Shown: one piece after another, positions 55,201-62,736 of the stretch | How positions within the stretch are numbered: position 1 is the stretch's first letter | How the letters are laid out: each line of letters opens with the position of its first letter | Assembly (NCBI GenBank): GCA_002315915.1 | Contig: DCIB01000009.1 | Location: forward strand, 1 to 64,000 | Length of the DNA: 64,000 nucleotides | Direction: 5' to 3' | Source of the DNA: Caryophanales bacterium UBA1737 | GTDB lineage: Bacteria; Bacillota_I; Bacilli_A; ML615J-28; CAG-313 | The notes under the pieces: model-generated | The model's input: only the letters and a program-made list of their open reading frames with translations | Databases searched by the model: none | What the model was told of the DNA's origin: nothing | Translations under genes and position numbers: made by a program

Positions 55201-57434
55201 ATGTTGATTTTGAATATGAAATATTTGAATTTAATAATGATTTAACAATTAATCAAGATATATTAAATCAAGATATTAAAAAGTATGGATTATTAGACTT
55301 TAATGATTGTGAAATCATTAAAGATTTAGATGATTATAATAAATTTAATGCTCAATATTATTATATTTGGTTAGGTAAACTAAATAATGATTATATATCA
55401 AGTATATTATCTGGTTATATAGATTTAAATTATTCTAATGATTTATTATGTTTTATGTCTTTTGGAAATAGTATTTTAACATATGATACATATGGAAATG
55501 ATACTAATATTCAAACAGATACTGTTGAAACATGGCTTATTGTATGTGATAAAACAGTAATTAAAGATAATATAGTAGATGAAGGAGATGATACTTATAC
55601 ATCTAATCTTTTATTTGATGATTCAAATGCTATTAACTTATATGTAGTAGGAACAGAAGATGTAGAAATAGGATTATATAATACAAGCGGATCATTAAAA
55701 TCATTTGAAACATCAAAAAATGATTATCGTAATATATTTACATGTGATAAAGACGGATATGCATTATTCACAAGATATGATAGTGATAATGAAGTTTATT
55801 ATTTTAATATAGAACAAGGTTATAAAATCATATATAATGCAAACGGTGGAACAGGAACTGTTCCAACCGACAGCATTATATATGAATCAAATGAATCTAT
55901 TACATTTAAAACAAATACTTTAACTAAAAAAGGATATGCATTTAAAGGTTGGGCATTATCAAATAATGCATCAACTAATTTATCATCTTATAGTATTACA
56001 TCTACTGATGCTACTAATTATACAATTACTTTATATGCAGTATGGGGAGAAAAGAAAACTATAAATGTTTTAATCAGTGGTAAAGATGATAATTATCATC
56101 AAGAAAAAGTATATTTTGGTGAAACACCAGTATATTATTATACTGCAACAGATTCTTTAACTGATTTAAAATTTAAATGGGATACAAGTGTTGATGGAGT
56201 ATATACAAATACAACTCCTACAACAGTAGGAAAACATACTGGTTTAATATATCGTGATGAAGATGATAATTATAAAGAATTCTCTCGTGCTTTTACTTTA
56301 GTAATAGGTTATAAAGTTACTTATAATGCAAATGGTGCTCAAGGTAGTGTTCCTATAGATAATTTATATTATGGAATAGATTATACAACTGATAATACAT
56401 TCCCTAATCCATCTACTTTATCAAAACTAGGTTATACATTCTATGGATGGAATACTTTACCTGATGGAACTGGAACAATTTATTTACCAAATACAAAATC
56501 ACCAATTAATAATAATACAGTATTTTATGCTATGTGGGCTAATGTAATAGATGAAGAACCATCAAGTACTAATGATTACAAAGTAAAAGTATTAGATGCT
56601 GCAGCATCTAATACTTATCAATGGTATAAAGGAAACTTATGTTGGAATCCAGCAATTAATAATTCTTTCTTAGAACTTACATTTGGTATTAATAATAACA
56701 ATAATATTACTTCAGGTTATTTTATTTTTGCTGGTGTAAATATGATAACTTTTACTTATAAAGGATCATATACATCTCCTAAATTAAGATTTAAATCAAC
56801 ATCTTTATTTAATGATATTAGTTTAGATAGTAATGGATATTATAATGTTGAATTTGATGATGAAAATAGTGTATCATTATGTTTTGAATCTGAATTTAAT
56901 ATTACTGATGTTGAATTATATGATTATAATTTTATTATAATCAATAATGAAACATCACCTAAAATAATAAACGCAAATGAAGATTGTTTATATAAATGTA
57001 TTATTACTTCACCTAGTGGTGGTATAACCTCATCTCATATAATTAAAACTAATAAAATAGTATTTGATTCAAATAGTGGAGAAGGAACTTTACCATCTGA
57101 TATATATCAACTATCTGGTAGAAGTATTTCATTACCAAAATCTTCCCTTACAAAAGATAATAAAGATTTTATTGGATGGGCTACAACTGCTGATGCAGTA
57201 GAAGCTATTAACACTTTTAATGTATTAGCAGATACTACATTATATGCTGTATGGAAAGATAAACAAATAGATACTAGTTTAATCATATTATTTAGTATAA
57301 TTATTGTTTTAATAATTATTATTGAATTATATATATGTTGGAAAGTTGAAATTAATAAAGGAAAAACTAAACGTATATTTAAATTCTTAGATCCGATATT
57401 TAAAAATCTTATTAAGTTATTTCTAAAGAAATAA
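52230..57434 (+). CDS. Giant surface protein: LRR, beta-helix, Hint module, InlB B-repeats
   Basis: 1734 residues, the largest gene here. In order: signal peptide (residues 1-28, ending VNA); BspA-like leucine-rich part (about 70-150); MBG-type beta domains (about 200-505); a beta-strand repeat region; a parallel beta-helix (about 690-845) with GGAI, NNTATYSAGGVYL repeats; a Hint module starting Cys850 (CLVEGTLITMDDGSFKSIEDLKEGDLV, His in VGVHDLF) followed by a helical partner segment to about 1075 (IKKYGLLDFND); InlB B-type repeats (GYKIIYNANGGTGTVP, GYKVTYNANGAQGSVP and a third before the end, each closing with YAVW or YAMW); and one C-terminal membrane helix (about 1685-1710) with a basic tail. 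There is no LPXTG, so it is held by the helix. A likely role is adhesion or matrix contact. Confidence 0.85.
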   Translation: MKKVLLFLTLLISFIFISINTTSSVNAATSDALWGVSGNVLTISPKTGKTNVALDDYTSGTAPWYSDRINVKSIVISEGITKIGDYSFYRFNDLISITFPSTITSLGTYILNSCDSLTTIDLSTATSLSTIANNAFEGVGDVTLKIPSTCTLFNDKNYGSTSYTLDKIHYHTYDYTINNNTITATCTTSNCGVEDAVVTASLDVSSKDYNNEKLSASITNKSKFEEVTGKQLSIEYYNVSTKLSDAPTTAGTYTVKMLLSDSDKIVSKEVSINKMKLDIPSITSILYYNGNSQTPTWQNQSYFTITGSTSGKDAGTYYVFVSLNDKLNTCWTDLSSTDKEASWKINKKVIYPSDITWTNLEVTFDGKLHSPTGTINATALCSGDVCTLSTSQYTGVDSSYQPNVELSNPNYVLSNSHPITFKINPMDITSSIVFDNKTIRYDGETHTPTISSTMLIDGYPCYGVFTGAESNPGTYTATLTGLSSPNYTYTANPYLTCEYTIIPTYEIDFNLNSSFGNLPSIDGRFIAGDEITLPYYYGNISLNGKSFIGWNTNKDSNIGYSGTYIIKDTDISNNKITFYPIFKDNNHTCNDITFNVILNNNHFLNDYYQYTLESGYYYLNDNLTLDNGLIIESGKEVHICLCGYVLDLNNYNISNYGYLYLYDCQNNDEHIHYFDNNNDNSIWTLDDNNTSSLLKCIGGVIYNGNKAINSYNKLSLYNINFIGNINGAVCCDTSEELNIYNCNFISNIGNTNGGAIEVNANTNIYDSTFKYNKASTWGGAIIIDCMTSGDSYIATKALISGCIFEENSAAIGAAIYVKNSILTLSNTSITNNTATYSAGGVYLRYDTNACLVEGTLITMDDGSFKSIEDLKEGDLVKSFNHLTGEYVDSKVYLIYKGNSKSEYFTLNFKSGNSLSIVGVHDLFNKEENKYVRISSSNYSSYIGKHFFDATNNTWDILESVTLSNDTKEYYSIYTESTFNVISNNMLTIPNDVDFEYEIFEFNNDLTINQDILNQDIKKYGLLDFNDCEIIKDLDDYNKFNAQYYYIWLGKLNNDYISSILSGYIDLNYSNDLLCFMSFGNSILTYDTYGNDTNIQTDTVETWLIVCDKTVIKDNIVDEGDDTYTSNLLFDDSNAINLYVVGTEDVEIGLYNTSGSLKSFETSKNDYRNIFTCDKDGYALFTRYDSDNEVYYFNIEQGYKIIYNANGGTGTVPTDSIIYESNESITFKTNTLTKKGYAFKGWALSNNASTNLSSYSITSTDATNYTITLYAVWGEKKTINVLISGKDDNYHQEKVYFGETPVYYYTATDSLTDLKFKWDTSVDGVYTNTTPTTVGKHTGLIYRDEDDNYKEFSRAFTLVIGYKVTYNANGAQGSVPIDNLYYGIDYTTDNTFPNPSTLSKLGYTFYGWNTLPDGTGTIYLPNTKSPINNNTVFYAMWANVIDEEPSSTNDYKVKVLDAAASNTYQWYKGNLCWNPAINNSFLELTFGINNNNNITSGYFIFAGVNMITFTYKGSYTSPKLRFKSTSLFNDISLDSNGYYNVEFDDENSVSLCFESEFNITDVELYDYNFIIINNETSPKIINANEDCLYKCIITSPSGGITSSHIIKTNKIVFDSNSGEGTLPSDIYQLSGRSISLPKSSLTKDNKDFIGWATTADAVEAINTFNVLADTTLYAVWKDKQIDTSLIILFSIIIVLIIIIELYICWKVEINKGKTKRIFKFLDPIFKNLIKLFLKK

Positions 57435-57445
57435 TAATATTAACG

Positions 57446-57480
57446 ATAGCACCTGTAAAACAGGTGCTATTAGTTTTTTT
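57446..57480 (+). terminator. Intrinsic terminator of the surface protein gene
   Basis: ATAGCACCTG / CAGGTGCTAT stem and T7 tail. Confidence 0.92.
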
Positions 57481-57534
57481 AATTTAATAATATTTTATGA
57501 TAAAATATTATTAAATAATTAAAGAGGTTTTATT

Positions 57535-58761
57535 ATGGATAAAGAAAGAATAAGAAAATATGCAGAATTATTAGTTAAAAAAGGGTCTAATGTACAAAAA
57601 AATCAAGAATTTAATATTTATATTAATTGTGATCAAGAAGAATTTGCTAGTTTATTAATAGAAGAAGCTTATAAAGCTGGAGCATCTATTGTAAGAGTAG
57701 AATGGTTAAGTGATTTATGTGATAAAGTATCATATATAAATGGAACAATAGAAAACTTATCTAAATATGAAAAATGGCAAATAGAAAAGTTAGAACATCG
57801 TGCATCAACTCTACCAGCAAAACTATATATGGTATCAAGTGATCCAGATGCATTAAATGGAGTAGATCAAGCTAAAGTTGCTAAAATAAGACAATTAAAA
57901 TATAATGTATTAAAACCATTTAGAGAAAGATGGGAAAATAAAGAACAATGGTGTATAGCAGCAATACCAAGTATTGCTTGGGCTAAAAAAGTATTCCCAA
58001 ATTTACAAGATAATGATGCTTTAGAAGCATTATGGAAAGCAATATTAGATTCATCACGTGTATTTGATGATCCAATCCATGAATGGATTGATCATTCAAA
58101 TAAAATACATGAAAGATGTAATTATTTAAATAATTTACATTTAAAAGAATTAAGATATACATCAAGTAATGGAACTAACTTTAGAGTAGGATTAATTGAT
58201 GATGGAATATTTGCTGGAGGATCAGAAGTAACATTAGATACAAACATTGAAATAAATCCAAATATTCCATCAGAAGAAATATTTACATCCCCTAAAAAAG
58301 GAGATTGTGATGGAATAGTATATGCTACTAAACCACTTTCATATCAAGGAGAATTAATAGAAGATTTCTCTATTAGATTTGAAAATGGTAAAGCTGTAGA
58401 AGTACATGCTAATAAAGGAGAAGAATTATTAAAGCATATGATATCTATGGATGAAGGTTCATCTATGCTAGGTGAATGTGCACTAATTAGTTATGATTCA
58501 CCTATTAATAATACTAATATTCTTTTTTATGAAACATTATTTGATGAGAATGCCGCATGTCACCTAGCATTAGGAGCTGGATTTACTAACCTTATTAAAG
58601 ATTATGAATTATATACTCAAGAAGAACTATATGATAAAGGTATTAATGATTCTATGATTCATGTTGATTTTATGATAGGATCTAATGATTTATCAATAAT
58701 AGGTATTACTCAAGATAATAAAGAAGTAGTAATATTTAAAAACGGTAATTTTGTATTTTAA
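57535..58761 (+). CDS. M29-family aminopeptidase (AmpS/PepS-like)
   Basis: A 408-residue metalloaminopeptidase of usual length. It begins RIRKYAELLVKKGSNVQKNQEF, has EVFTSP-like EIFTSPKKGDCDG, the metal-binding EGSSMLGECAL, and DENAACHLALGAGF near the end, followed by HVDFMIG. These Glu, His and Asp residues bind the two metal ions. It removes N-terminal amino acids from peptides in the cytosol. It is transcribed alone. Confidence 0.95.
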   Translation: MDKERIRKYAELLVKKGSNVQKNQEFNIYINCDQEEFASLLIEEAYKAGASIVRVEWLSDLCDKVSYINGTIENLSKYEKWQIEKLEHRASTLPAKLYMVSSDPDALNGVDQAKVAKIRQLKYNVLKPFRERWENKEQWCIAAIPSIAWAKKVFPNLQDNDALEALWKAILDSSRVFDDPIHEWIDHSNKIHERCNYLNNLHLKELRYTSSNGTNFRVGLIDDGIFAGGSEVTLDTNIEINPNIPSEEIFTSPKKGDCDGIVYATKPLSYQGELIEDFSIRFENGKAVEVHANKGEELLKHMISMDEGSSMLGECALISYDSPINNTNILFYETLFDENAACHLALGAGFTNLIKDYELYTQEELYDKGINDSMIHVDFMIGSNDLSIIGITQDNKEVVIFKNGNFVF

Positions 58762-58765
58762 AATA

Positions 58766-58803
58766 AACTTGTTCGTTTATATTGAACGAACAAGTTAATT
58801 TTT
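58766..58803 (+). terminator. Intrinsic terminator
   Basis: AACTTGTTCGTT and complement, T5 tail. Confidence 0.88.
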
Positions 58804-58828
58804 ATATAATATAGGTAGGTGGATAAAT

Positions 58829-59686
58829 ATGCTTGATTTAACTAAAATGAATTATAATGTAAAAGAAGATATTGAATTATATAATCATTGTGATTATTTT
58901 AATAATGATGAATTATTAAAAAGAACTAAATTAAATAAAAATACATTATATAAAATTATTCAAGATAATTTATTTGTAGATGAAATTAATGAAAAAATAT
59001 ATACTTATTTTTATGATAATAAATATAATATAAATTATGTTAAATCTAGTTTTCTTCTAAATAATTCTAATAATAAAATATTATTTCATGGATCTAAATA
59101 TGGTTTAAAGATGGTAACTATTGATGGATCTAGAAATAAATGTGATTTTGGAAGTGGATTTTATCTTGGAGAATCATATATTCAAGCATCTTCATTTATA
59201 TATGAAAATGAACAATCTTCAGTATATTCTTTTGAATGTAATTTAGAAGATTTAAAAATTTTAAATTTTAAATCTTCTAAAGAATGGCTTATTGCAATAT
59301 GCTATTATAGAGGAACTATAAATAAATATTCAAATTCTAAAATAGTGCAAGATATAATTAAACAAATTGAACAATCAGATATAATTATTGCACCAATAGC
59401 AGATAATAAAATGTTTAATATCATGAATCTATTTGCAAGTGGTGATATTAATATAGATGTTACTGTAAAAGCATTAGAAGCATCTAATTTAGGTCTACAA
59501 TACGTTTTTAAAACTCAAAAAGCAATTGATAAATTAATACCTATTGATAGATATTATATTTGTGATAAGGAAAGAATAGATATTAGAAATAAAGTAATAG
59601 ATAGATCTAGTAAAGTAGATAATATATTAAAAGAAGCATTAAGATTATATCGAAATGGTTTATTTATTGAAGAGGTATTAAAATGA
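58829..59686 (+). CDS. DUF3990-family (ADP-ribosyltransferase-like) protein with N-terminal helical domain
   Basis: 285 residues. The first 70 look helical and may bind DNA or a partner (KRTKLNKNTLYKIIQDNLF). From residue 86 it follows DUF3990: LFHGSKYGLKMV, DFGSGFYLGESYIQASSF, VYSFECNLEDLKILNF, EWLIAICYYRG, IIIAPIADNKMFN and YVFKTQKAIDKL. DUF3990 is thought to have an ADP-ribosyltransferase fold, with His and Tyr in the HG and GFYL segments. The gene ends in an ATGA overlap with the next, the layout of a toxin-antitoxin or modifier pair. No target is known. Confidence 0.85.
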   Translation: MLDLTKMNYNVKEDIELYNHCDYFNNDELLKRTKLNKNTLYKIIQDNLFVDEINEKIYTYFYDNKYNINYVKSSFLLNNSNNKILFHGSKYGLKMVTIDGSRNKCDFGSGFYLGESYIQASSFIYENEQSSVYSFECNLEDLKILNFKSSKEWLIAICYYRGTINKYSNSKIVQDIIKQIEQSDIIIAPIADNKMFNIMNLFASGDINIDVTVKALEASNLGLQYVFKTQKAIDKLIPIDRYYICDKERIDIRNKVIDRSSKVDNILKEALRLYRNGLFIEEVLK

Positions 59687-60198
59687 AAGAATTAGATACT
59701 AATGGAATATATATTTGTGATAATTTAGGTAAATTATTTGCTTTATCAACAAAAGAAGATTACTCTAGTCCTATTTTTTTAAGAAGATTTTTACACTCAG
59801 ATGTGATAGAAAAGTTTGAAAAACATCAATCTGCTTTTATAACTCCTTTTACAGATGAATTAATAGAGGATATTAATAATCAATTTGGTAAAAGTGAATA
59901 TGGCACTATTAAATATAATATAGATGCAATGTATTGGTTAGGATATGTTTATGGTTATATATCATATACTAGAGATTGTAAAATAAGAATACTTTTAAAA
60001 GTATTTAATCCAAATGATTTAATAAAGTATTATCCATCATATCACTCTCAAAGTAATGAATGGGTTATAGATACTCTTTTAAAACAGTATAATTTAACTG
60101 AGAATTTTTTTGATAATAATTGGCGTTTTTTACAAACATTAATGAAATATAGTAAAATATATAATTTGAATAGATTTCATAAAGATGATGAACAATAG
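59683..60198 (+). CDS. Partner gene of the DUF3990 protein, unknown
   Basis: A 171-residue soluble protein, coupled by 4-bp overlap. A conserved-looking middle part reads NIDAMYWLGYVYGYISYTRDC, followed by IRILLKVFNPNDLIKYYPSYHSQSNEWVIDTLLKQYN. DUF3990 genes usually sit beside a shorter DUF3791 protein; this one is longer and I cannot match it. It may be the antidote or a co-substrate. Confidence 0.7.
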   Translation: MKELDTNGIYICDNLGKLFALSTKEDYSSPIFLRRFLHSDVIEKFEKHQSAFITPFTDELIEDINNQFGKSEYGTIKYNIDAMYWLGYVYGYISYTRDCKIRILLKVFNPNDLIKYYPSYHSQSNEWVIDTLLKQYNLTENFFDNNWRFLQTLMKYSKIYNLNRFHKDDEQ

Positions 60199-60214
60199 TT
60201 CATCATCTTTATTA
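60181..60214 (+). terminator. Terminator overlapping the stop codon
   Basis: AAAGATGATGAA / TTCATCATCTTT stem encloses the TAG stop; weak T tail. Confidence 0.75.
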
Positions 60215-60327
60215 ATTATATTTAGTTAAATTTTAAATGAAAATATTTTCATTTTAATTGGAATTTTAGGATAATATTTAGTAAAATAGTAATGTAAAAT
60301 ACAATTTCTAAAGAAATGGAGGTGCCT

Positions 60328-60828
60328 ATGGGCGCAAAGTTAATTATTAAAGAAGATCAAATATTAGATCTTAAAAGAAGAATGGCCGAGCATAAGAAAA
60401 AACCTGGACCATTAATGCCATCTCTTCATGATGCACAATCAATCTTTGGTTGCGTTCCTCTAGAAGTTCAAAAGATTATTGCTGATGAACTTGGAGAATC
60501 AATTGCAAAGATTAATGGTGTAGTAACATTTTATTCACGTTTTACTATTGAACCTGTTGGTAAACATACAGTATCTGTATGTTTAGGAACAGCATGTTAT
60601 GTAAAGGGTTCACAAACTGTATTAGATGAATTATCAAATGTATTAGGTATTAAACCTGGAGAAACAACAGAAGATGGATTATTTACATTATCTGCTTGTA
60701 GATGTATTGGAGCATGTGGATTATCACCAGCAATGACAATTGATGGTCAAGTAACTGCACAAGCTACTCCTGCTATTGCAAGAAAAGCTTTAGAAGCTTT
60801 AATTGCAGAAGAAAAAGGAAATAAATAG
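60328..60828 (+). CDS. NuoE-like [2Fe-2S] subunit of the hydrogenase (HydC type)
   Basis: 166 residues from ATG 60328. The upstream ATG at 60316 overlaps the SD GGAGG and is rejected. Thioredoxin-like fold with a [2Fe-2S] site: CLGTACYVKG and CRCIGACGLSP give the C-x4-C and C-x3-C pairs. It is the small electron carrier of a trimeric NAD(H)/ferredoxin [FeFe]-hydrogenase. It heads the operon NuoE-NuoF-HydA; spacing to NuoF is 13 bp. Confidence 0.93.
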   Translation: MGAKLIIKEDQILDLKRRMAEHKKKPGPLMPSLHDAQSIFGCVPLEVQKIIADELGESIAKINGVVTFYSRFTIEPVGKHTVSVCLGTACYVKGSQTVLDELSNVLGIKPGETTEDGLFTLSACRCIGACGLSPAMTIDGQVTAQATPAIARKALEALIAEEKGNK

Positions 60829-60841
60829 GAGGATATAAATT

Positions 60842-62719
60842 ATGACTTTAGAAAAATTATTAGAAATTAAAGCTGCAAATTTAGATTCTCTAAATATGCG
60901 TTTACCTGGTTTTGATGCTGCAAAATATAATGGTAAGATCAAACGTCAAATTGCCGTTTGTGGTGGTACAGGATGTAAATCAAGTCATTCATTTGAATTA
61001 AAAGCTGAATTTGACAAAGTAATTAAAGAAAAAGGCTTAGAAGATACTGTATTAGTATATTTAAGTGGATGTTTTGGTTTATGTGCACAAGGACCAATTG
61101 TTGTAGTATTTCCAGATGAAGTATTCTATGGACATGTAAAAAAAGAAGATGTATTACCAATCATTGAAGGACATATCATGAATGGTGTAATCTATGAAAA
61201 ATGTGTTCATAAAGAAGTTGTAGATGGTATTAAACAAACTAAATTATTTAATGAAATGAATTTCTATGTTAAACAAACAAGAATTGCATTAAACAATTGT
61301 GGATTTGTTGATCCAGAAAACATTTATGATTATATTACTCGTGATGGTTACCAAGGTATTTGTAAAGCAGTAACTACTATGACTCCAGAAGAAGTAGTAA
61401 AAGCTATTACTGATTCAGGACTTCGTGGTCGTGGAGGAGCAGGATTCTCTACTGGATTAAAATGGAGTTTTGCTGCTAAGAATCCTGGACCTAAATTTAT
61501 GATATGTAATGCCGATGAAGGTGACCCAGGAGCATTCATGGATGAATCTGTATTAGAAGGTGATCCAAATGCTGTTATAGAAGGTATGGAAATAGCAGGT
61601 TATGCAATAGGTGCATCACAAGGTTATATCTATTGTCGTGCTGAATATCCTTTAGCAGTTGAAAGAATTAATAAAGCTATTAAAGCTGCTTATGAAAATG
61701 GATTACTTGGTAAAAACTTATTTGGTACAGATTTCTCATTTGATCTAGAAGTAAGACTTGGTGCAGGTGCATTCGTATGTGGAGAAGAAACTGCATTAAT
61801 AGCTTCTATTGAAGGTGAACGTGGTATGCCAAGAAATAAACCACCTTTCCCTGCAAATGAAGGTTTATGGAAACGTCCTACTGTTATTAATAACGTAGAA
61901 ACTCTAGCTAATATTGCCCAAATTATTAGAAATGGTGTTGAATGGTTTACATCTATTGGTACAGAAAAATCTAAAGGTACTAAAGTATTCTCACTTGGAG
62001 GAAAAATTAATAATACAGGTTTAGTTGAAATTCCAATGGGAACAACACTTCGTCAAGTTATATTTGATATAGGTGGAGGAATCCCTAAAGGAAAGAAATT
62101 TAAAGCTGTTCAAACAGGTGGACCATCTGGTGGATGCTTAACTGAAAAAGACTTAGATACTCCAATTGATTATGATAACTTAATTGCCGCAGGATCTATG
62201 ATGGGTTCTGGTGGTATGATTGTTATGGATGAAGATAACTGTATGGTAGACGTAGCTAGATTCTTCTTAGATTTTACTGTTGATGAATCATGTGGTAAAT
62301 GTACTCCATGTCGTGAAGGAACTAAGAGAATGCTTGAAATCTTAAATAAGATTTGTGCAGGAAAAGGATCTATGGATGACTTAACACAATTAAAAGAACT
62401 AGCTTTAAGTATTAAAGACTCAGCTCTATGTGGTCTAGGACAAACAGCTCCAAACCCAGTATTATCAACTCTTAATAACTTCTATGATGAATATGTAGCT
62501 CATGTTACAGAACATCGTTGTCCAGCAGGTGTATGTAAAGAATTAATTCATTATACTATTACAGATAAATGTGTAGGATGCGGTCTATGTGCTAAAGGAT
62601 GTCCTGCAGGTGCTATATCTGGTGAATTTAAATCTAAACATACAATTGATATTAAGAAATGTATCAAATGTGGTGCATGTAAAGCTCAATGTAAAGTTGA
62701 TGCTATAGTTACTAAATAA
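60842..62719 (+). CDS. NuoF-like NADH/FMN subunit of the hydrogenase (HydB type)
   Basis: 625 residues. Domain order: N-terminal thioredoxin-like [2Fe-2S] domain (CGGTGCKSS, SGCFGLCAQGP); FMN and NADH-binding part with GRGGAGFSTGLKW, GAGAFVCGEETALIASIEG; [4Fe-4S] ESCGKCTPCREG; and a C-terminal two-cluster ferredoxin (CVGCGLCAKGCP, CIKCGACKAQC). This is the HydB plan that bifurcates electrons from H2, or joins NADH and ferredoxin in the reverse direction. SD AGGAGG. 17 bp before the next gene. Confidence 0.95.
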   Translation: MTLEKLLEIKAANLDSLNMRLPGFDAAKYNGKIKRQIAVCGGTGCKSSHSFELKAEFDKVIKEKGLEDTVLVYLSGCFGLCAQGPIVVVFPDEVFYGHVKKEDVLPIIEGHIMNGVIYEKCVHKEVVDGIKQTKLFNEMNFYVKQTRIALNNCGFVDPENIYDYITRDGYQGICKAVTTMTPEEVVKAITDSGLRGRGGAGFSTGLKWSFAAKNPGPKFMICNADEGDPGAFMDESVLEGDPNAVIEGMEIAGYAIGASQGYIYCRAEYPLAVERINKAIKAAYENGLLGKNLFGTDFSFDLEVRLGAGAFVCGEETALIASIEGERGMPRNKPPFPANEGLWKRPTVINNVETLANIAQIIRNGVEWFTSIGTEKSKGTKVFSLGGKINNTGLVEIPMGTTLRQVIFDIGGGIPKGKKFKAVQTGGPSGGCLTEKDLDTPIDYDNLIAAGSMMGSGGMIVMDEDNCMVDVARFFLDFTVDESCGKCTPCREGTKRMLEILNKICAGKGSMDDLTQLKELALSIKDSALCGLGQTAPNPVLSTLNNFYDEYVAHVTEHRCPAGVCKELIHYTITDKCVGCGLCAKGCPAGAISGEFKSKHTIDIKKCIKCGACKAQCKVDAIVTK

Positions 62720-62736
62720 GAAGGAGGTATATAATT

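Noticed and set aside
52230..57434. Intein splicing of the giant surface protein
   Set aside because: The C-terminal HN plus nucleophile pattern is missing, so a Hint cleavage module is more likely than an intein.
40684..59686. Possible TGA reassignment, since TGA stops are rare
   Set aside because: TGA is a real stop in the two ATGA overlaps (40684, 59686), and Trp is written TGG in all intact genes.
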